Source of the DNA: Scytonema sp. UIC 10036
Lineage (GTDB): Bacteria > Cyanobacteriota > Cyanobacteriia > Cyanobacteriales > Nostocaceae
Reading direction: 5' to 3'
Assembly (NCBI RefSeq): GCF_009725235.1
Contig: NZ_WJFC01000030.1
Location: 1 to 64,000 of the forward strand
Length of the DNA stretch: 64,000 bases
This document shows, piece after piece, positions 45,243-54,877 of the stretch; the first letter of the stretch is position 1; every line of letters begins with the position of its first letter. The notes under the pieces are model-generated. The model made no database searches, had not been told where the DNA came from, and was given only the letters and a program-made list of their open reading frames with translations. The position numbers were made by a program, and so were the translations under genes.

Positions 45243-45392
45243 CTTGATTAGATCCCCTGATGGGTCAGACCTCTCACCTCGTTCCCAGGCTCAGTCATAA
45301 TCTCTGTAGAGACTAGCCATGCTAGTCTCTACATTTTGACAATTGTGCTAACAAACTTTAACCGAGTTGTATTGCGTTAGACTACTATAGAG

Positions 45393-46277
45393 ATGATTGT
45401 TTTAAGTGAATCACCAGAACAACTAGAACCATCTGCAAGTGTCAGCAATATTAAATTATTGACTGAGGCTGCTCAAATACAGGGATGTACTGTATATAAT
45501 ATACCACCAGACTTTGAACGTTGTGGCACGGCGGAAAATGCTTTATGGCATATTCCTAATTACACTCAAGAAACTACTGCTATTTGGATAGGATATATTC
45601 CAGAATTTGAACGCTATCAAGCTATTTACAATGCTGCTTTAGTTAAAGGGATAAAACTAGTTAATTCACCACTACAACATCAGTTAGTAACAGAATTTGA
45701 TTTATTTTACCCATATTTACAAGGTTTAACTCCTGAAAGTATCATCGTTAAATCAGTTGAAGAATGTGCTCATGCTGGTGAAGTATTGGGATTTCCTATC
45801 TTTGTTAAAGGAGCAGTTCAATCAAGAAAAAGACAGGGATGGAAGTCTTGTGTTGCGAAGAACTTAGAGGAATTAGAAACGCTAACAGAATGGTTATTAA
45901 AGCTCAAATATGGTTCGCGTGGTAGAGCGATCGCTAGAAAATGTGTGAATTTACGCTATCAACGCTTAGCTCCAAATGGCTTTCCTATGGGAAGAGAGTA
46001 TAGAGTTTTTATGTATAATGGGCAAGTTTTAGAATATGGATACTATTGGGATGGAAATGACGACCTAAGCAAACTTTCACAACAAGAAGAAAAAGAAGTC
46101 TTAAGCTTAGCTACTTTGGCATCTCAGCGCCTCAATGTTCCTTATGTGGCGATTGATATCGGACAATTAAAAAGTAGAGAGTGGGTAGTAGTAGAGGTAG
46201 GCGATGCTCAATTTTCAGGAACTTGTCACATCCCCATACTGGAGTTGTGGAATAAGTTAAAAGATATAGATTCTTAG
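45393..46277 (+). CDS. ATP-grasp domain protein
   Basis: 294 residues. The pattern VLGFPIFVKGAVQSRKRQGW (nucleotide-binding Lys), IARKCVNLRYQR, GREYRVFMYNGQVLEYGYYW and YVAIDIGQLKSREWVVVEVG (metal-binding Glu) fits the ATP-grasp fold used by carboxylate-amine ligases. N-terminus VLSESPEQLEPSASVSNIKL is a pre-ATP-grasp region. Substrates unknown. 150 bp after rtcB in the same direction, but with a gap that argues for its own promoter. Confidence 0.75.
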   Translation: MIVLSESPEQLEPSASVSNIKLLTEAAQIQGCTVYNIPPDFERCGTAENALWHIPNYTQETTAIWIGYIPEFERYQAIYNAALVKGIKLVNSPLQHQLVTEFDLFYPYLQGLTPESIIVKSVEECAHAGEVLGFPIFVKGAVQSRKRQGWKSCVAKNLEELETLTEWLLKLKYGSRGRAIARKCVNLRYQRLAPNGFPMGREYRVFMYNGQVLEYGYYWDGNDDLSKLSQQEEKEVLSLATLASQRLNVPYVAIDIGQLKSREWVVVEVGDAQFSGTCHIPILELWNKLKDIDS

Positions 46278-46326
46278 AAAAAGCTATGATTTATCAATAC
46301 GATCGCTTGATTCACAGGTAGCGCAT

Positions 46327-46899
46327 ATGGTACAAGCACCAACGCAAACACTGACCTTAGAAGAGTTTCTGAAACTCCCAGAAACTAAACCTGCAAGTGA
46401 ATACATTGATGGTGAAATCATTCAGAAACCTATGCCCCAAGGAAAACACAGCAAGTTACAAGGTAAACTAGTCACTACCATTAATGACATAGTAGAAGAG
46501 CAGAAAATTGCGCTTGCCTTACCTGAATTGAGGTGTACCTTTGGTGGACGCTCAATAGTTCCAAATGTAGTGGTCTTCGCTTGGGATAGAATTCCCCTTG
46601 ATGAAGATGGGGATATTGCTAATGTATTCGCGGCTGCACCAGACTGGACGATTGAAATTCTCTCACCAGAACAAAGCCAAACCAAAGTGACTGGAAAGAT
46701 ATTACATTGCTTAAAATATGGTACCAAACTAGGTTGGCTTGTCGATCCTGGTGAAAAATCTGTGCTAATTTATCCACCAGGACAGCAGCCGGAACTTCTA
46801 GAGCAACCAGAGGATGTTTTACCTGTTCCAGATTTAATGAAAGATTTCCGCTTAACGGTGGCTGATTTGTTTGGATGGTTGAAAGTAGTCAAAGGGTAA
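46327..46899 (+). CDS. Uma2 family putative endonuclease
   Basis: 190 residues, the compact form of the family. TLTLEEFLKLPETKPASEYI opens it; the acidic core is RSIVPNVVVFAWDRIP, then PDWTIEILSPEQSQTKVTGK with the Glu and Lys of the PD-(D/E)XK-like site, then LGWLVDPGEKSVLIY. No coiled-coil tail. Distinct from the tandem pair that follows. Confidence 0.88.
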   Translation: MVQAPTQTLTLEEFLKLPETKPASEYIDGEIIQKPMPQGKHSKLQGKLVTTINDIVEEQKIALALPELRCTFGGRSIVPNVVVFAWDRIPLDEDGDIANVFAAAPDWTIEILSPEQSQTKVTGKILHCLKYGTKLGWLVDPGEKSVLIYPPGQQPELLEQPEDVLPVPDLMKDFRLTVADLFGWLKVVKG

Positions 46900-47136
46900 A
46901 CTAAATCTGTGTAAAGCTTAAAATACCCAGAAATGTCTTTAATTACTGTTTTTGACAATTTGGTACAGGTTTTAGCCCGGATTGTTGAGTATGGTACTCT
47001 CCTAAAAAACTTTGCCAGTACAATCATTTGCAACACGCGCTGGAAATGCAGATAAAGCATCGCAAAGTAGTTTGCACCTTGAATGCTTGAGGGATTGTGC
47101 CTGATAGTAAATAATAGTAGCTATTGTGTTAGGAAC

Positions 47137-47958
47137 ATGAGAGAAATACTGAGTGAAATTGATATCCCACCCCAGTTTCCCGACCATACCCAATTACCAG
47201 AGTCGGATGGTACGTTTGTGAAGAATTTCCAAGAACATCCTCAATGTTTAATGTTGACGGACTCCATCGCGCCTGTGTTGCAGAAACTACATCCAGATGG
47301 ACAGTACTGTATCGGTCAAGACTGTGGGATCTACTGGCGAGAAACCGAACCACCAGAAAAAGGAGCCGAAGCACCCGATTGGTTTTACGTACCTGATGTA
47401 CCGCCAATGCTAAATGGCAAAATACGTCGTTCCTATGTTTTTTGGCGGGAATACATCCCCCCACTCATCGCCATCGAACTTGCAAGTGGCGATGGCGAAG
47501 AAGAAAGAGATGCAACACCCCTAGCGCAGGCGCGTCAGAAAGGTACAAAGCCGGGAAAATTTTGGGTATATCAACAAATTATCAGAATTCCGTACTATGT
47601 TATCTATGAAATCAATCATGCCAAATTGGAGGTGTATCACCTGGTAGATTTTTCATACCGCAAGCTGCAAGCGAACGAGGAAGGAAGATACTTGATTGAA
47701 CCTTTGGGAGTGGAACTGGGGTTATGGCGAGGGAGTTACTTGAACAATCCAGAGCAATTCTGGTTGCGTTGGTGGGAGACAAATGGCAAGTTGTTACTCA
47801 TTGGCAAAGAAGAAGCTGAGCAAGAAAGACACAGGGCTGAGCACGAGAGACAGAAGGCTGAGCAAGAAAGACAAAGAGCTCTGGCTGCAGAGCGAAAAGC
47901 TGCAGAACTAGCAGAACGGTTGCGAGCAATGGGTATTGACCCAAATGCGGTAGACTAG
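47137..47958 (+). CDS. Uma2 family putative endonuclease, tandem copy 1
   Basis: 273 residues from ATG 47137 (MREILSEIDIPPQFPDHTQL), matching the paralogue start; a longer frame from 47083 is less likely. Contains DWFYVPDVPPML (core Asp), YIPPLIAIELASGDGEEERD (core Glu), IPYYVIYEINHAKLEVYHLV, and a C-terminal Glu/Arg coiled coil built from repeats of AEQERxxA ending LRAMGIDPNAVD. About 85 percent identical by eye to the gene 44 bp downstream, so a recent tandem duplication. Confidence 0.85.
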   Translation: MREILSEIDIPPQFPDHTQLPESDGTFVKNFQEHPQCLMLTDSIAPVLQKLHPDGQYCIGQDCGIYWRETEPPEKGAEAPDWFYVPDVPPMLNGKIRRSYVFWREYIPPLIAIELASGDGEEERDATPLAQARQKGTKPGKFWVYQQIIRIPYYVIYEINHAKLEVYHLVDFSYRKLQANEEGRYLIEPLGVELGLWRGSYLNNPEQFWLRWWETNGKLLLIGKEEAEQERHRAEHERQKAEQERQRALAAERKAAELAERLRAMGIDPNAVD

Positions 47959-48001
47959 GTAGCGAGGAGTGAGCAATGCGATCGCATAATGGTATAAGAA
48001 C

Positions 48002-48784
48002 ATGGGTGAAATGTTTACTGAAATTGATATCCCACCCCAGTTTCCCGACCATACTCAATTACCAGAGTCTGATGGTACGTTTGTGAACAATTTCCAAAAA
48101 CATCCTCAATGTCTGATTTTGACAGACTCCATCGCTCCTGTTTTGCAACAAATGCATCCAGATGGACAGTACTGCATTGGTCAAGACTGTGGGATTTACT
48201 GGCGAGAAACCGAACCACCAGAAAAAGGAGCCGAAGCACCTGATTGGTTTTACGTACCTGATGTACCGCCAATGCTGGATGGCAAAATACGTCGTTCCTA
48301 TGTTTTTTGGCGGGAATACATCCCCCCACTCATCGCTATTGAACTTGCGAGTGGCGATGGCGAAGAAGAAAGAGATGCGACTCCTCTACCCCTCGCCCCT
48401 CATCAAGAAAGTGCGACGCCCGGTAAATTTTGGGTATATCAACAAATTATTAGAATTCCGTACTATGCTATCTATGAAATCAATCATGCCAAGTTGGAGG
48501 TTTATCACTTGGTAGATTTTTCCTACCAAAAGTTGCAACCCAATGAGCAAGGAAGATACTTGATTGAACCTTTGGGCGTGGAACTGGGGTTATGGCGAGG
48601 AGTTTACTTGAATAATCCAGAGCAATTCTGGTTGCGCTGGTGGGATACAAATGGTAACCTTTTGCTAATTGGTCATGAAGTTGCTGAGCAAGAACGACAA
48701 CGGGCTCTTGCCGCAGAGCGAAGAGTTGTACAACTAGCAGAACGGTTACGGGCAATGGGCATTGACCCAGATGCGGTAGAGTAG
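48002..48784 (+). CDS. Uma2 family putative endonuclease, tandem copy 2
   Basis: 260 residues, near copy of the preceding gene with the same core (DWFYVPDVPPMLDGK, LIAIELASGDGEEERD) and a shorter coiled-coil tail ending LRAMGIDPDAVE. The main differences are a PLPLAPHQESATPGK stretch replacing LAQARQKGTKPGK and the loss of two coiled-coil repeats. Probably coexpressed with copy 1. Confidence 0.85.
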   Translation: MGEMFTEIDIPPQFPDHTQLPESDGTFVNNFQKHPQCLILTDSIAPVLQQMHPDGQYCIGQDCGIYWRETEPPEKGAEAPDWFYVPDVPPMLDGKIRRSYVFWREYIPPLIAIELASGDGEEERDATPLPLAPHQESATPGKFWVYQQIIRIPYYAIYEINHAKLEVYHLVDFSYQKLQPNEQGRYLIEPLGVELGLWRGVYLNNPEQFWLRWWDTNGNLLLIGHEVAEQERQRALAAERRVVQLAERLRAMGIDPDAVE

Positions 48785-48921
48785 TTGTAACCTTTTGAGT
48801 TTTAATTTTTACCAAATCTGGGCGGGCGAGGACGCCCACCCCACAAAATGTTCACTCCACAAGATGTTCACCTCATAAGAATTTACAGCCTAAACTCCTC
48901 AGTAATTACCACATATTGTTT

Positions 48922-49010
48922 TTACCCCACCCTAACCCTCCCCTTGGAAAGGGGAGGGAACCGGAAATCTAGTTTCCCCCCTTTCCAAGGGGGGATTAAG
49001 GGGGGTAATT
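48922..49010. repeat. Double C-run/G-run inverted repeat
   Basis: CCCCACCCTAACCCTCCCCT with GGGGAGGG, then TTTCCCCCCTTTCCAAGGGG with GATTAAGGGG. The second unit is almost identical to 31-66. Lies in the 270-bp gap before the methyltransferase. Confidence 0.7.
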
Positions 49011-49085
49011 TCAACTTTCCAAGGGAGGATTAAGTAAGTCTAACTTGATATAAAAATGGTATCAAAGTTCGTACTTCAATGGACA

Positions 49086-49913
49086 ATGTTGAACAATACA
49101 CAGTTAGATAAATATAAACAGAACCTGCTAGCTGACTTTAATTCGCGAACTCATTACGATCGCGGTAGATTTCATGCTCCTGTTGCTCATCGTTTAATTG
49201 AATTTGCTCAACTTCAACCGGGACAAACTGTCTTGGATATAGCAACAGGGACTGGTTTAGTTGCACTTGCTGCTGCCAAAAAAGTAGGTATTGAAGGTAA
49301 AGTCGTTGGTGTGGATATTTCCACTGGAATGCTAGAGCAAGCAAGACAAAAGCAAATTAATTTGGGTTTACAAAATGTAGAATTTATTGAAGCGGATGTA
49401 GAAATTGTGGAATTTAGCGATCGCTCTTTTGATGTTATATTTTGTTCTTTAGCAATTTGTTATTTGACTGACATTTCTCCTGCTTTAAAAAAATGGCATG
49501 AGTGGCTTAAACAAAATGGAACTTTAGCCTTGAATGTTTGGGCAGAAAAAGCTTTTCCTCCATCAGTTTTGTTTAGAGAAGTCGCCCAAAGATATGGTAT
49601 AAATATTCCTAACCCTAACGAACCATTTGGTACGCTTAAAAAATGCTATCGGCTCCTACAAACAGCAGGATTTAAAAGTATTCAAGTGATACAAGAGCAG
49701 TTTGGTTGGTACTTTACCCCTGACTTTAAGAGTGCTGAAGAATTGTGGCAAATTAATTCTAAGAACGTTTTTGGCTCTCAAGTCTTTGAACTTTCCGCAG
49801 ATGAGTTAGCTCGGTGTAAGGCTGAATATATGGCGGAAGTTCAGGCTTTACCGACGACAGAACAAGGTGCTTGGTGTGATGCTTCTATCTTTTTTGTCAT
49901 AGCTCATAGGTGA
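49086..49913 (+). CDS. Class I SAM-dependent methyltransferase
   Basis: 275 residues from ATG 49086 (MLNNTQLDKYKQNLLADFNS); ATG 49056 would add ten residues. UbiE/COQ5-like: VLDIATGTGLVALAAAKKVG, VVGVDISTGMLEQARQK, VEFIEADVE, FDVIFCSLAICYLTDI and LKKWHEWLKQNGTLALNVW. Substrate unknown. Monocistronic by spacing. Confidence 0.85.
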   Translation: MLNNTQLDKYKQNLLADFNSRTHYDRGRFHAPVAHRLIEFAQLQPGQTVLDIATGTGLVALAAAKKVGIEGKVVGVDISTGMLEQARQKQINLGLQNVEFIEADVEIVEFSDRSFDVIFCSLAICYLTDISPALKKWHEWLKQNGTLALNVWAEKAFPPSVLFREVAQRYGINIPNPNEPFGTLKKCYRLLQTAGFKSIQVIQEQFGWYFTPDFKSAEELWQINSKNVFGSQVFELSADELARCKAEYMAEVQALPTTEQGAWCDASIFFVIAHR

Positions 49914-49987
49914 TATTATTTTGGATGCGTTGATTTTAGATTTTGAATTGGGAAAGCATTGCTTGGACTACATTTCACCCTACAAGC

Positions 49988-50142
49988 TGACGTTCAGCCA
50001 GTATCAGATGAAACTCCATACCGTTTCCTACTGAAATTGGACTACTCAAATTTATAATAATTGGATCTTCAATCAAACCAAAATCCGCTCTAACTTTAAA
50101 GTATCAACTCTAAACCAATGCTTGTTTTACAGGAGTGTTGAT
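49988..50142. promoter_or_regulatory. Duplicated MocR-SDR promoter region, copy 1
   Basis: These 155 bp are nearly identical to 60661-60815, the region between a truncated MocR regulator and an NmrA-like gene. Copy 1 keeps only the first dozen minus-strand codons of the regulator (MEFHLILAERQ) and delivers the shared leader (AATGCTTGTTTTACAGGAGT, GTTGATATGAAAATT) to the epimerase gene. So one control region drives two different NAD(P)-binding genes. Confidence 0.75.
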
Positions 50143-51076
50143 ATGAAAATTTTTATTGCAGGTGCAACGGGAGCAATTGGTCGTCCACTGGTCACAGGTT
50201 TAGTTGCTGCGGGTCACGAAGTGATTGGAATGACTCGAACATCAGAAAAAGCTCATGTTCTTACCAAACTGGGGGCAAAAGCCGTAGTGGTTGATGCTTT
50301 TGACGCAGTAGCAGTCCGTACTGCCATGACTCAGGCTCAGCCCGAAGTGGTTATTGAGCAATTGACTTCTCTACCTCAGACCTATACGCGAGCATCAATG
50401 ACTGCGGCGGCTGAACTAGATGCTCGATTGCGGCGAGAAGGTGGTGCAAATGTACAAGCGGCTGGTGTGCGTCGTTATATTATCCAGTCAAGCGCGTTTT
50501 GGTATGCTCCTGGTTCGGGACTGGCGACAGAAGAAACACCATTTGCCTTTGATGCAACGCCTGCAATAGCATCCGGTACTCGTGTATACGCTGATACTGA
50601 ACATCGAGTCCTTACAGCAACCAATCTCGAAGGGATCGCTCTCAGATATGGCTTCTTTTACGGACCAGGAACTTGGTTCGCAATCTTATGGAGATGTCGC
50701 CAACCAAGTCCGTCAACAGCAATACCCAATTGTGGGAGAAGGAAAAGGAGTTTGGTCTTGGGTTCATATTGAAGACGTTGCTGATGCCACCATTGCCGCA
50801 GTGCATCAAGGTATCCCCGGTATTTACAACATCAATGACGACCAACCAGTCGAACTCCGAGTGTGGTTATCTGCTTATGCTCGTTGGCTGGGTGCTCAAC
50901 CACCTGTTCGAGTGACTGAAGAACAAACAGAACGTGCTCACGGTTCAGACGCGGTTTACTACGCCAACCACCTGCGTGGAGCATCAAACGCTAAAGCAAA
51001 ACGAGAACTGAATTGGCAACCCAGACCACTCGAATGGCTTGCAGAAGTTTCCGCTAATATTGACCCTTCCTTTTAG
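50143..51076 (+). pseudogene. NAD-dependent epimerase/dehydratase, frameshifted
   Basis: Starts ATG 50143 (MKIFIAGATGAIGRPLVTGL). The first frame runs through QSSAFWYAPGSG and LRYGFFYGPGTWF, then garbles at about 50680. The next frame picks up at once with YGDVANQVRQQQYPIVGEGK, then GVWSWVHIEDVADATIAAVH and RELNWQPRPLEWL to 51076. Together they make the expected 310-residue atypical SDR. One frame change is needed, so this is a recent pseudogene or a sequencing error. Confidence 0.75.
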
Positions 51077-51434
51077 GGAATGTCTTCATTTTAATACCTG
51101 CAACACTTCATGAGGCTGACACGTAATTTATTTTATACAAGGATGACTCATGCTAGGAAGTTAGCGATCGTGATTGTCTCAAACAAAGCGATATCTCTGG
51201 CTGTTCGGACTACAAATGATGAGCAGCGTTACACAAGATTGTGGCAGAGGTTGATATAGGACTAGTATTTGATTTCTGAAAAACTCGTTAGACAGATATA
51301 TTTCACTGTATTATCTCGTAGGTTTTTAAATCGAACCGTGATTACTATATCATCCAAAACATAAGTATTTTCCGGAGATAAATCTTTAGTTCTTGTATCC
51401 AAAAAATAGGTAAGTCTATTGAGGATAGCTTAGT

Positions 51435-53018
51435 ATGCCATTTAATCATGAACTAGAAGACCAAGGAAGCTTGTTGTTTTGGGAAGAAGAGTCGGGAGAA
51501 ATTTCCTCTGAAGAAGGGACAATTGCGCCGGGAAGCGGAATTATTCAAGGTACACAGGGAAATGACTGGATTGAAGGGACAATTTTTGATGAAGAGATTG
51601 AGGGTTTAGGAGGGAACGATACCATAAATGGAGGCGGAGGAATCAATACCATTCGAGGTGATGATGGGGATGATGTAATTATCAATCTTTTGGGGAGTGT
51701 GAATGGAGGAGCTGGTAATGATACTCTGATTGCAGATTACAGCAATTTCACTCATCCTGATTTGATTGATGGATTAGGCATTCAGATTACTTTTGCTGGT
51801 CTAAATCACATTAACACCCGCTCAAGTAATGCCATACTGCTCACATTCTCCAGCATCGAAAGATTTCAAGTTATCGGCACAAACTTCGATGATGTTTTAA
51901 GCGGCTCAGCAGGTAGTGATACCCTAATTGGGGGCGCGGGGAACGATATCATTACAGGTGGCAGTGGCAATGATATTCTTGATGGAGGAGCAGGAATTGA
52001 TCGCCTCAGCATTAACCTCAGTAGCGCAACCGCCGATCTGACATTAAATCTCAATCTATCAGGTTCTCAACTACTAGGAAATACCACAGCACAAGTCAGC
52101 AATTTTGAAAAATTAGACTCAATTATCACAGGAAGTGGTAACGACACTATCATTGGTAATGCTGCAAATTCTTCAGGTGCTATTAGAACGGGAGCAAGCA
52201 ATGATACTATTAACCTGACTTATGCGGGAAATATTTCTTCAAGAAGAGAAGTAAATGGAGGAGTGGGAAATGACACCCTCATCGCAGATTTCACCAACGC
52301 TGTTCATCCCAATCTGACTAACGGACTCGGTATTGATATTCCTGCTAATACTAGCGTTTTTCGCTTCCTTTCAAGTGGTGCAATATTTCTTGACTATTTG
52401 AATATTGAACAGTTTAATATCACTGGTACAAGCTTAAACGATTCTTTAAGAGGTCTTGGGGGCAATGATACCCTTAATGGCGGTGCAGGCAACGATACCT
52501 TGAGCGGAAATTCAGGTAATGATACCCTGAACGGGGGTTTAGGTAATGATACTCTTTTGGGTGAAACTGGACTCGATCTACTCACAGGTGGTCAAGGTAA
52601 TGATATCTTAACAGGTGGGCAAGATGCGGATATCTTCAGTTTTAGTGGTGTGAGTAGCTTTAGTGATTTAGGCATAGACACCATAACTGACTTTACCAAA
52701 GGCAGCGATAAAATCCAATTATCCCATCGTTTATTCAACTCATTAACCCTAAGTAATGGGATAGCTGCCAATGAATTTGCCACGATTACTGCCGATAGTT
52801 CTACTGAAAGCAGTCTTGCAGGCAGTAGCAACGCCTTCATAGTTTACAATAAATCTACTGGCAGCCTTTTCTATAACTCTGATGGTGCAGTTGCAGGATT
52901 AGGAAGTGGTGGACAATTTGCTGTTTTGAGCAATAAATCTCTGTTAGATAACAGTGATTTCTCTTTATCAATCACACTAATAACAGGTGGCCCTCAGCCA
53001 GCAATACCACTCGGTTAA
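51435..53018 (+). CDS. RTX calcium-binding repeat protein
   Basis: 527 residues. Nonapeptide repeats GGxGNDTLx occur in three groups (about 50-100, 155-185 and 335-400), forming calcium-binding beta-rolls. Between them are two similar 100-residue segments (NDTLIADYSNFTHPDLIDGL and NDTLIADFTNAVHPNLTNGL), an internal duplication. The end (DIFSFSGVSSFSDLGIDTIT, then FTKGSDKIQLS) is the peptidase M10/serralysin C-terminal type that carries the type I secretion signal. No enzyme domain. Likely a secreted surface or matrix protein. The gap 51077-51434 before it shows no gene. Confidence 0.85.
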   Translation: MPFNHELEDQGSLLFWEEESGEISSEEGTIAPGSGIIQGTQGNDWIEGTIFDEEIEGLGGNDTINGGGGINTIRGDDGDDVIINLLGSVNGGAGNDTLIADYSNFTHPDLIDGLGIQITFAGLNHINTRSSNAILLTFSSIERFQVIGTNFDDVLSGSAGSDTLIGGAGNDIITGGSGNDILDGGAGIDRLSINLSSATADLTLNLNLSGSQLLGNTTAQVSNFEKLDSIITGSGNDTIIGNAANSSGAIRTGASNDTINLTYAGNISSRREVNGGVGNDTLIADFTNAVHPNLTNGLGIDIPANTSVFRFLSSGAIFLDYLNIEQFNITGTSLNDSLRGLGGNDTLNGGAGNDTLSGNSGNDTLNGGLGNDTLLGETGLDLLTGGQGNDILTGGQDADIFSFSGVSSFSDLGIDTITDFTKGSDKIQLSHRLFNSLTLSNGIAANEFATITADSSTESSLAGSSNAFIVYNKSTGSLFYNSDGAVAGLGSGGQFAVLSNKSLLDNSDFSLSITLITGGPQPAIPLG

Positions 53019-53327
53019 GAATTGTTCTAGGTGGATTTTCATCATGTTTGAAATTTTACTTACAGGAATGCGGTTCCACAGATCGGTAAGCTCAATGGTA
53101 TCGAAGAATGCTACTGCCTTGACAATACGCCCGTTTTTCATGGTCATATACCAGGAATAGATGTTGGTATAGGGTTTGCCGTCTTTGGCTGTAGCTGTTC
53201 CATCCCATAAGGCAATTACCATGTCGCCCTCGGCATAAATGCCTCGTAAACTGGGTACTATTCTGACGCTCAATCGCTCGTTAATTGGCGCGATCGCTCG
53301 CCTGGGAGGGTACGCATGAACACACAA
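52977..53327 (-). pseudogene. SnoaL/NTF2-like fragment
   Basis: Middle residues (NERLSVRIVPSLRGIYAEGD, then MVIALWDGTATAKDGKPYTN and FFDTIELTDLWNRI) match the second half of SnoaL-like NTF2-fold proteins, normally about 130-150 residues. The N-terminal half is missing and the C-terminal 25 residues overlap, antisense, the end of the RTX gene, so the frame is a relic rather than a complete gene. Confidence 0.55.
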
Positions 53328-53374
53328 AACACTTGTCTTGAACTTCGCAATTTGCTAAGATAGTTGGAAAAGTT

Positions 53375-53495
53375 CTAATACCAATTCTCTGTAAACTTGA
53401 GCTTAATATTTGGTGACAAACAACGAATTATGTAAGCTTTACAGGTCAAACGATTACAAAATATTAAGCTCATCTTTGTGGAAAATTGGTATTAG
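53375..53495. repeat. 121-bp inverted-repeat element
   Basis: CTAATACCAATTCTC at the left pairs with GAAAATTGGTATTAG at the right, and an inner GAGCTTAATATTT pairs with AAATATTAAGCTC. MITE-like, non-coding, just upstream of the higBA region. No clear target duplication. Confidence 0.7.
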
Positions 53496-53515
53496 CTTTT
53501 ATCTTTTTGATTGAT

Positions 53516-53541
53516 TAAATTTGACTAATCAGTCAAATTTA
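53516..53541. promoter_or_regulatory. Palindrome upstream of higBA
   Basis: TAAATTTGACT, 4-nt spacer AATC, AGTCAAATTTA: a perfect 11-bp inverted repeat 80 bp before the toxin gene. A natural candidate for the HigA operator. Confidence 0.55.
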
Positions 53542-53620
53542 AATCACTAATTTTACAAAGGAAAAAGGAGTCTGTGAGCATGATTTTTTTAAAATTTAGG
53601 TCTAGAGGACAACCGTTTCT

Positions 53621-53932
53621 ATGCGTATTATCACAGAAGCCAGACTTAAGAAAGCTTATGAAAAGCACCCCGAAGCTGAGGCGAGTATACGAGCCTGGAA
53701 GAAACTTGTAAAAGCACAAAACTGGAATAACTTTAACGATGTAAAAGCTACTTCTGTTTTTGCGCCTGACCAAGTTAAAAACTTCGTCATTTTTGATATT
53801 GGAGGAAATAAATATAGGTTAATAACTTGTATCAACTATAAAATCAAAGCTATATACATTCGGGACTTTTTAACTCACGCAGAATACGATAAAGATAAAT
53901 GGAAAGAAAATGACGAATGGTTTGATAGCTAG
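53621..53932 (+). CDS. higB: HigB-type mRNA interferase toxin
   Basis: 103 residues. MRIITEARLKKAYEKHPEAE, then FDIGGNKYRLITCINYKIKA and IYIRDFLTHAEYDKDKW: the HigB family, RelE-like fold, cutting mRNA on ribosomes. Toxin-first gene order is characteristic of higBA. The antitoxin gene follows after 86 bp. Complete in length. Confidence 0.88.
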   Translation: MRIITEARLKKAYEKHPEAEASIRAWKKLVKAQNWNNFNDVKATSVFAPDQVKNFVIFDIGGNKYRLITCINYKIKAIYIRDFLTHAEYDKDKWKENDEWFDS

Positions 53933-54018
53933 GTTAAACGCTATCAAATATATAAAACTAAGATTGGTATTTTTTCCAATCCTTAGTCTCAAGAATTAAA
54001 CTCTATTAGAATAATGAA

Positions 54019-54450
54019 ATGCTACCTCAAAACAAAAGCTTTACGGACTTGCTTATATCGTTTCCTCCGCGCCCCATAAAATCTGAAGAAGACTTAGAAA
54101 AAACTCAAACGGTTGTTGATAATCTGCTTGATAAAGGACAATTGACGGAGGAAGAAGAAGATTATTTGAATTTACTGGGAATCTTAATTCATGAATATGA
54201 ACAAACACAAGATTTAGTGCCAGATATTTATGGAGTAGAACTTCTTAAGGTTTTAATTACAGAATTAAATTTGAAACAAAAGGACTTAGTTCCTGTCTTT
54301 AAAACTGAATCAATTGTTTCTGATGTGCTTAAAGGCAAGCGGAAATTAACAGTGGAACACATTCAAAAGCTGGCACATTTTTTTAATCTTTCACCTGCTG
54401 TATTCTTCCCTGAAGACCCAACAGAACGAGATTTTTTAGAAGTAGCTTAG
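54019..54450 (+). CDS. higA: HigA-type antitoxin, HTH
   Basis: 143 residues. N-terminal helical part (ENDLEKTQTVVDNLL-like, EEEEDYLNLLGILIHEYEQT) and a C-terminal Xre helix-turn-helix (LNLKQKDLVPVFKTESIVSD, VLKGKRKLTVEHIQKLAHFF). Expected to neutralise HigB and repress the operon. A terminator hairpin follows at 54528. Confidence 0.88.
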   Translation: MLPQNKSFTDLLISFPPRPIKSEEDLEKTQTVVDNLLDKGQLTEEEEDYLNLLGILIHEYEQTQDLVPDIYGVELLKVLITELNLKQKDLVPVFKTESIVSDVLKGKRKLTVEHIQKLAHFFNLSPAVFFPEDPTERDFLEVA

Positions 54451-54527
54451 TAAATATTCCCACGGCTACGGCTTCATTCATTAGAAGAATTAGTGGTCAA
54501 CACTGTGGCTTATCTATATAAATAATA

Positions 54528-54555
54528 ACTCCTGATTTAATTATCAGGGGTCTTT
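54528..54555 (+). terminator. Terminator after higBA
   Basis: ACTCCTGAT, loop TTAATT, ATCAGGGGT, then CTTTTAG. Stem of nine pairs with one G-T, followed by a short T run. Confidence 0.7.
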
Positions 54556-54591
54556 TAGTAGTAGCCTGTGAACAGGGTCTACAGTTGAGCG

Positions 54592-54794
54592 ATGAAAGTC
54601 AATCGGCACGGTAAAGCTAAAATCTTTACTCAACAGGAGATACAGGTAAGCTTGGCAAAGGTATTGGAATAGTTGAAGGGATTAATAATAAATTGAAGCT
54701 ATTAAAACGCTGCGGATTTGGATTTAGAAATTTTAATAACTTTGAAATGCCAGCTTTACTATTTTGGCATTTTCCGAAAAGTTTAGCCCACTAA
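54592..54794 (+). pseudogene. Fused scraps: integrase N-terminus and ISL3 transposase C-terminus
   Basis: ATG 54592 opens MKVNRHGKAKIFTQQEIQ, the N-terminus of a tyrosine recombinase common in cyanobacteria, and is cut after 18 codons. From 54663 the reading GIVEGINNKLKLLKRCGFGF, then RNFNNFEMPALLFWHFP to TAA 54794 is the end of an ISL3-family DDE transposase. Two dead mobile genes joined by deletion. Confidence 0.7.
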
Positions 54795-54877
54795 GTACGG
54801 AAGAACCCAGTTTCTCAAAGGATTGCAATGTCTATTGTTGATACAGCTAGTACAGCACGGCGGAAATAAATAGACCA

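Noticed and set aside
51866..52840. Minus-strand Pro/Ser-rich frames opposite the RTX gene
   Set aside because: They are complements of GGAGNDT repeats and have no independent support.
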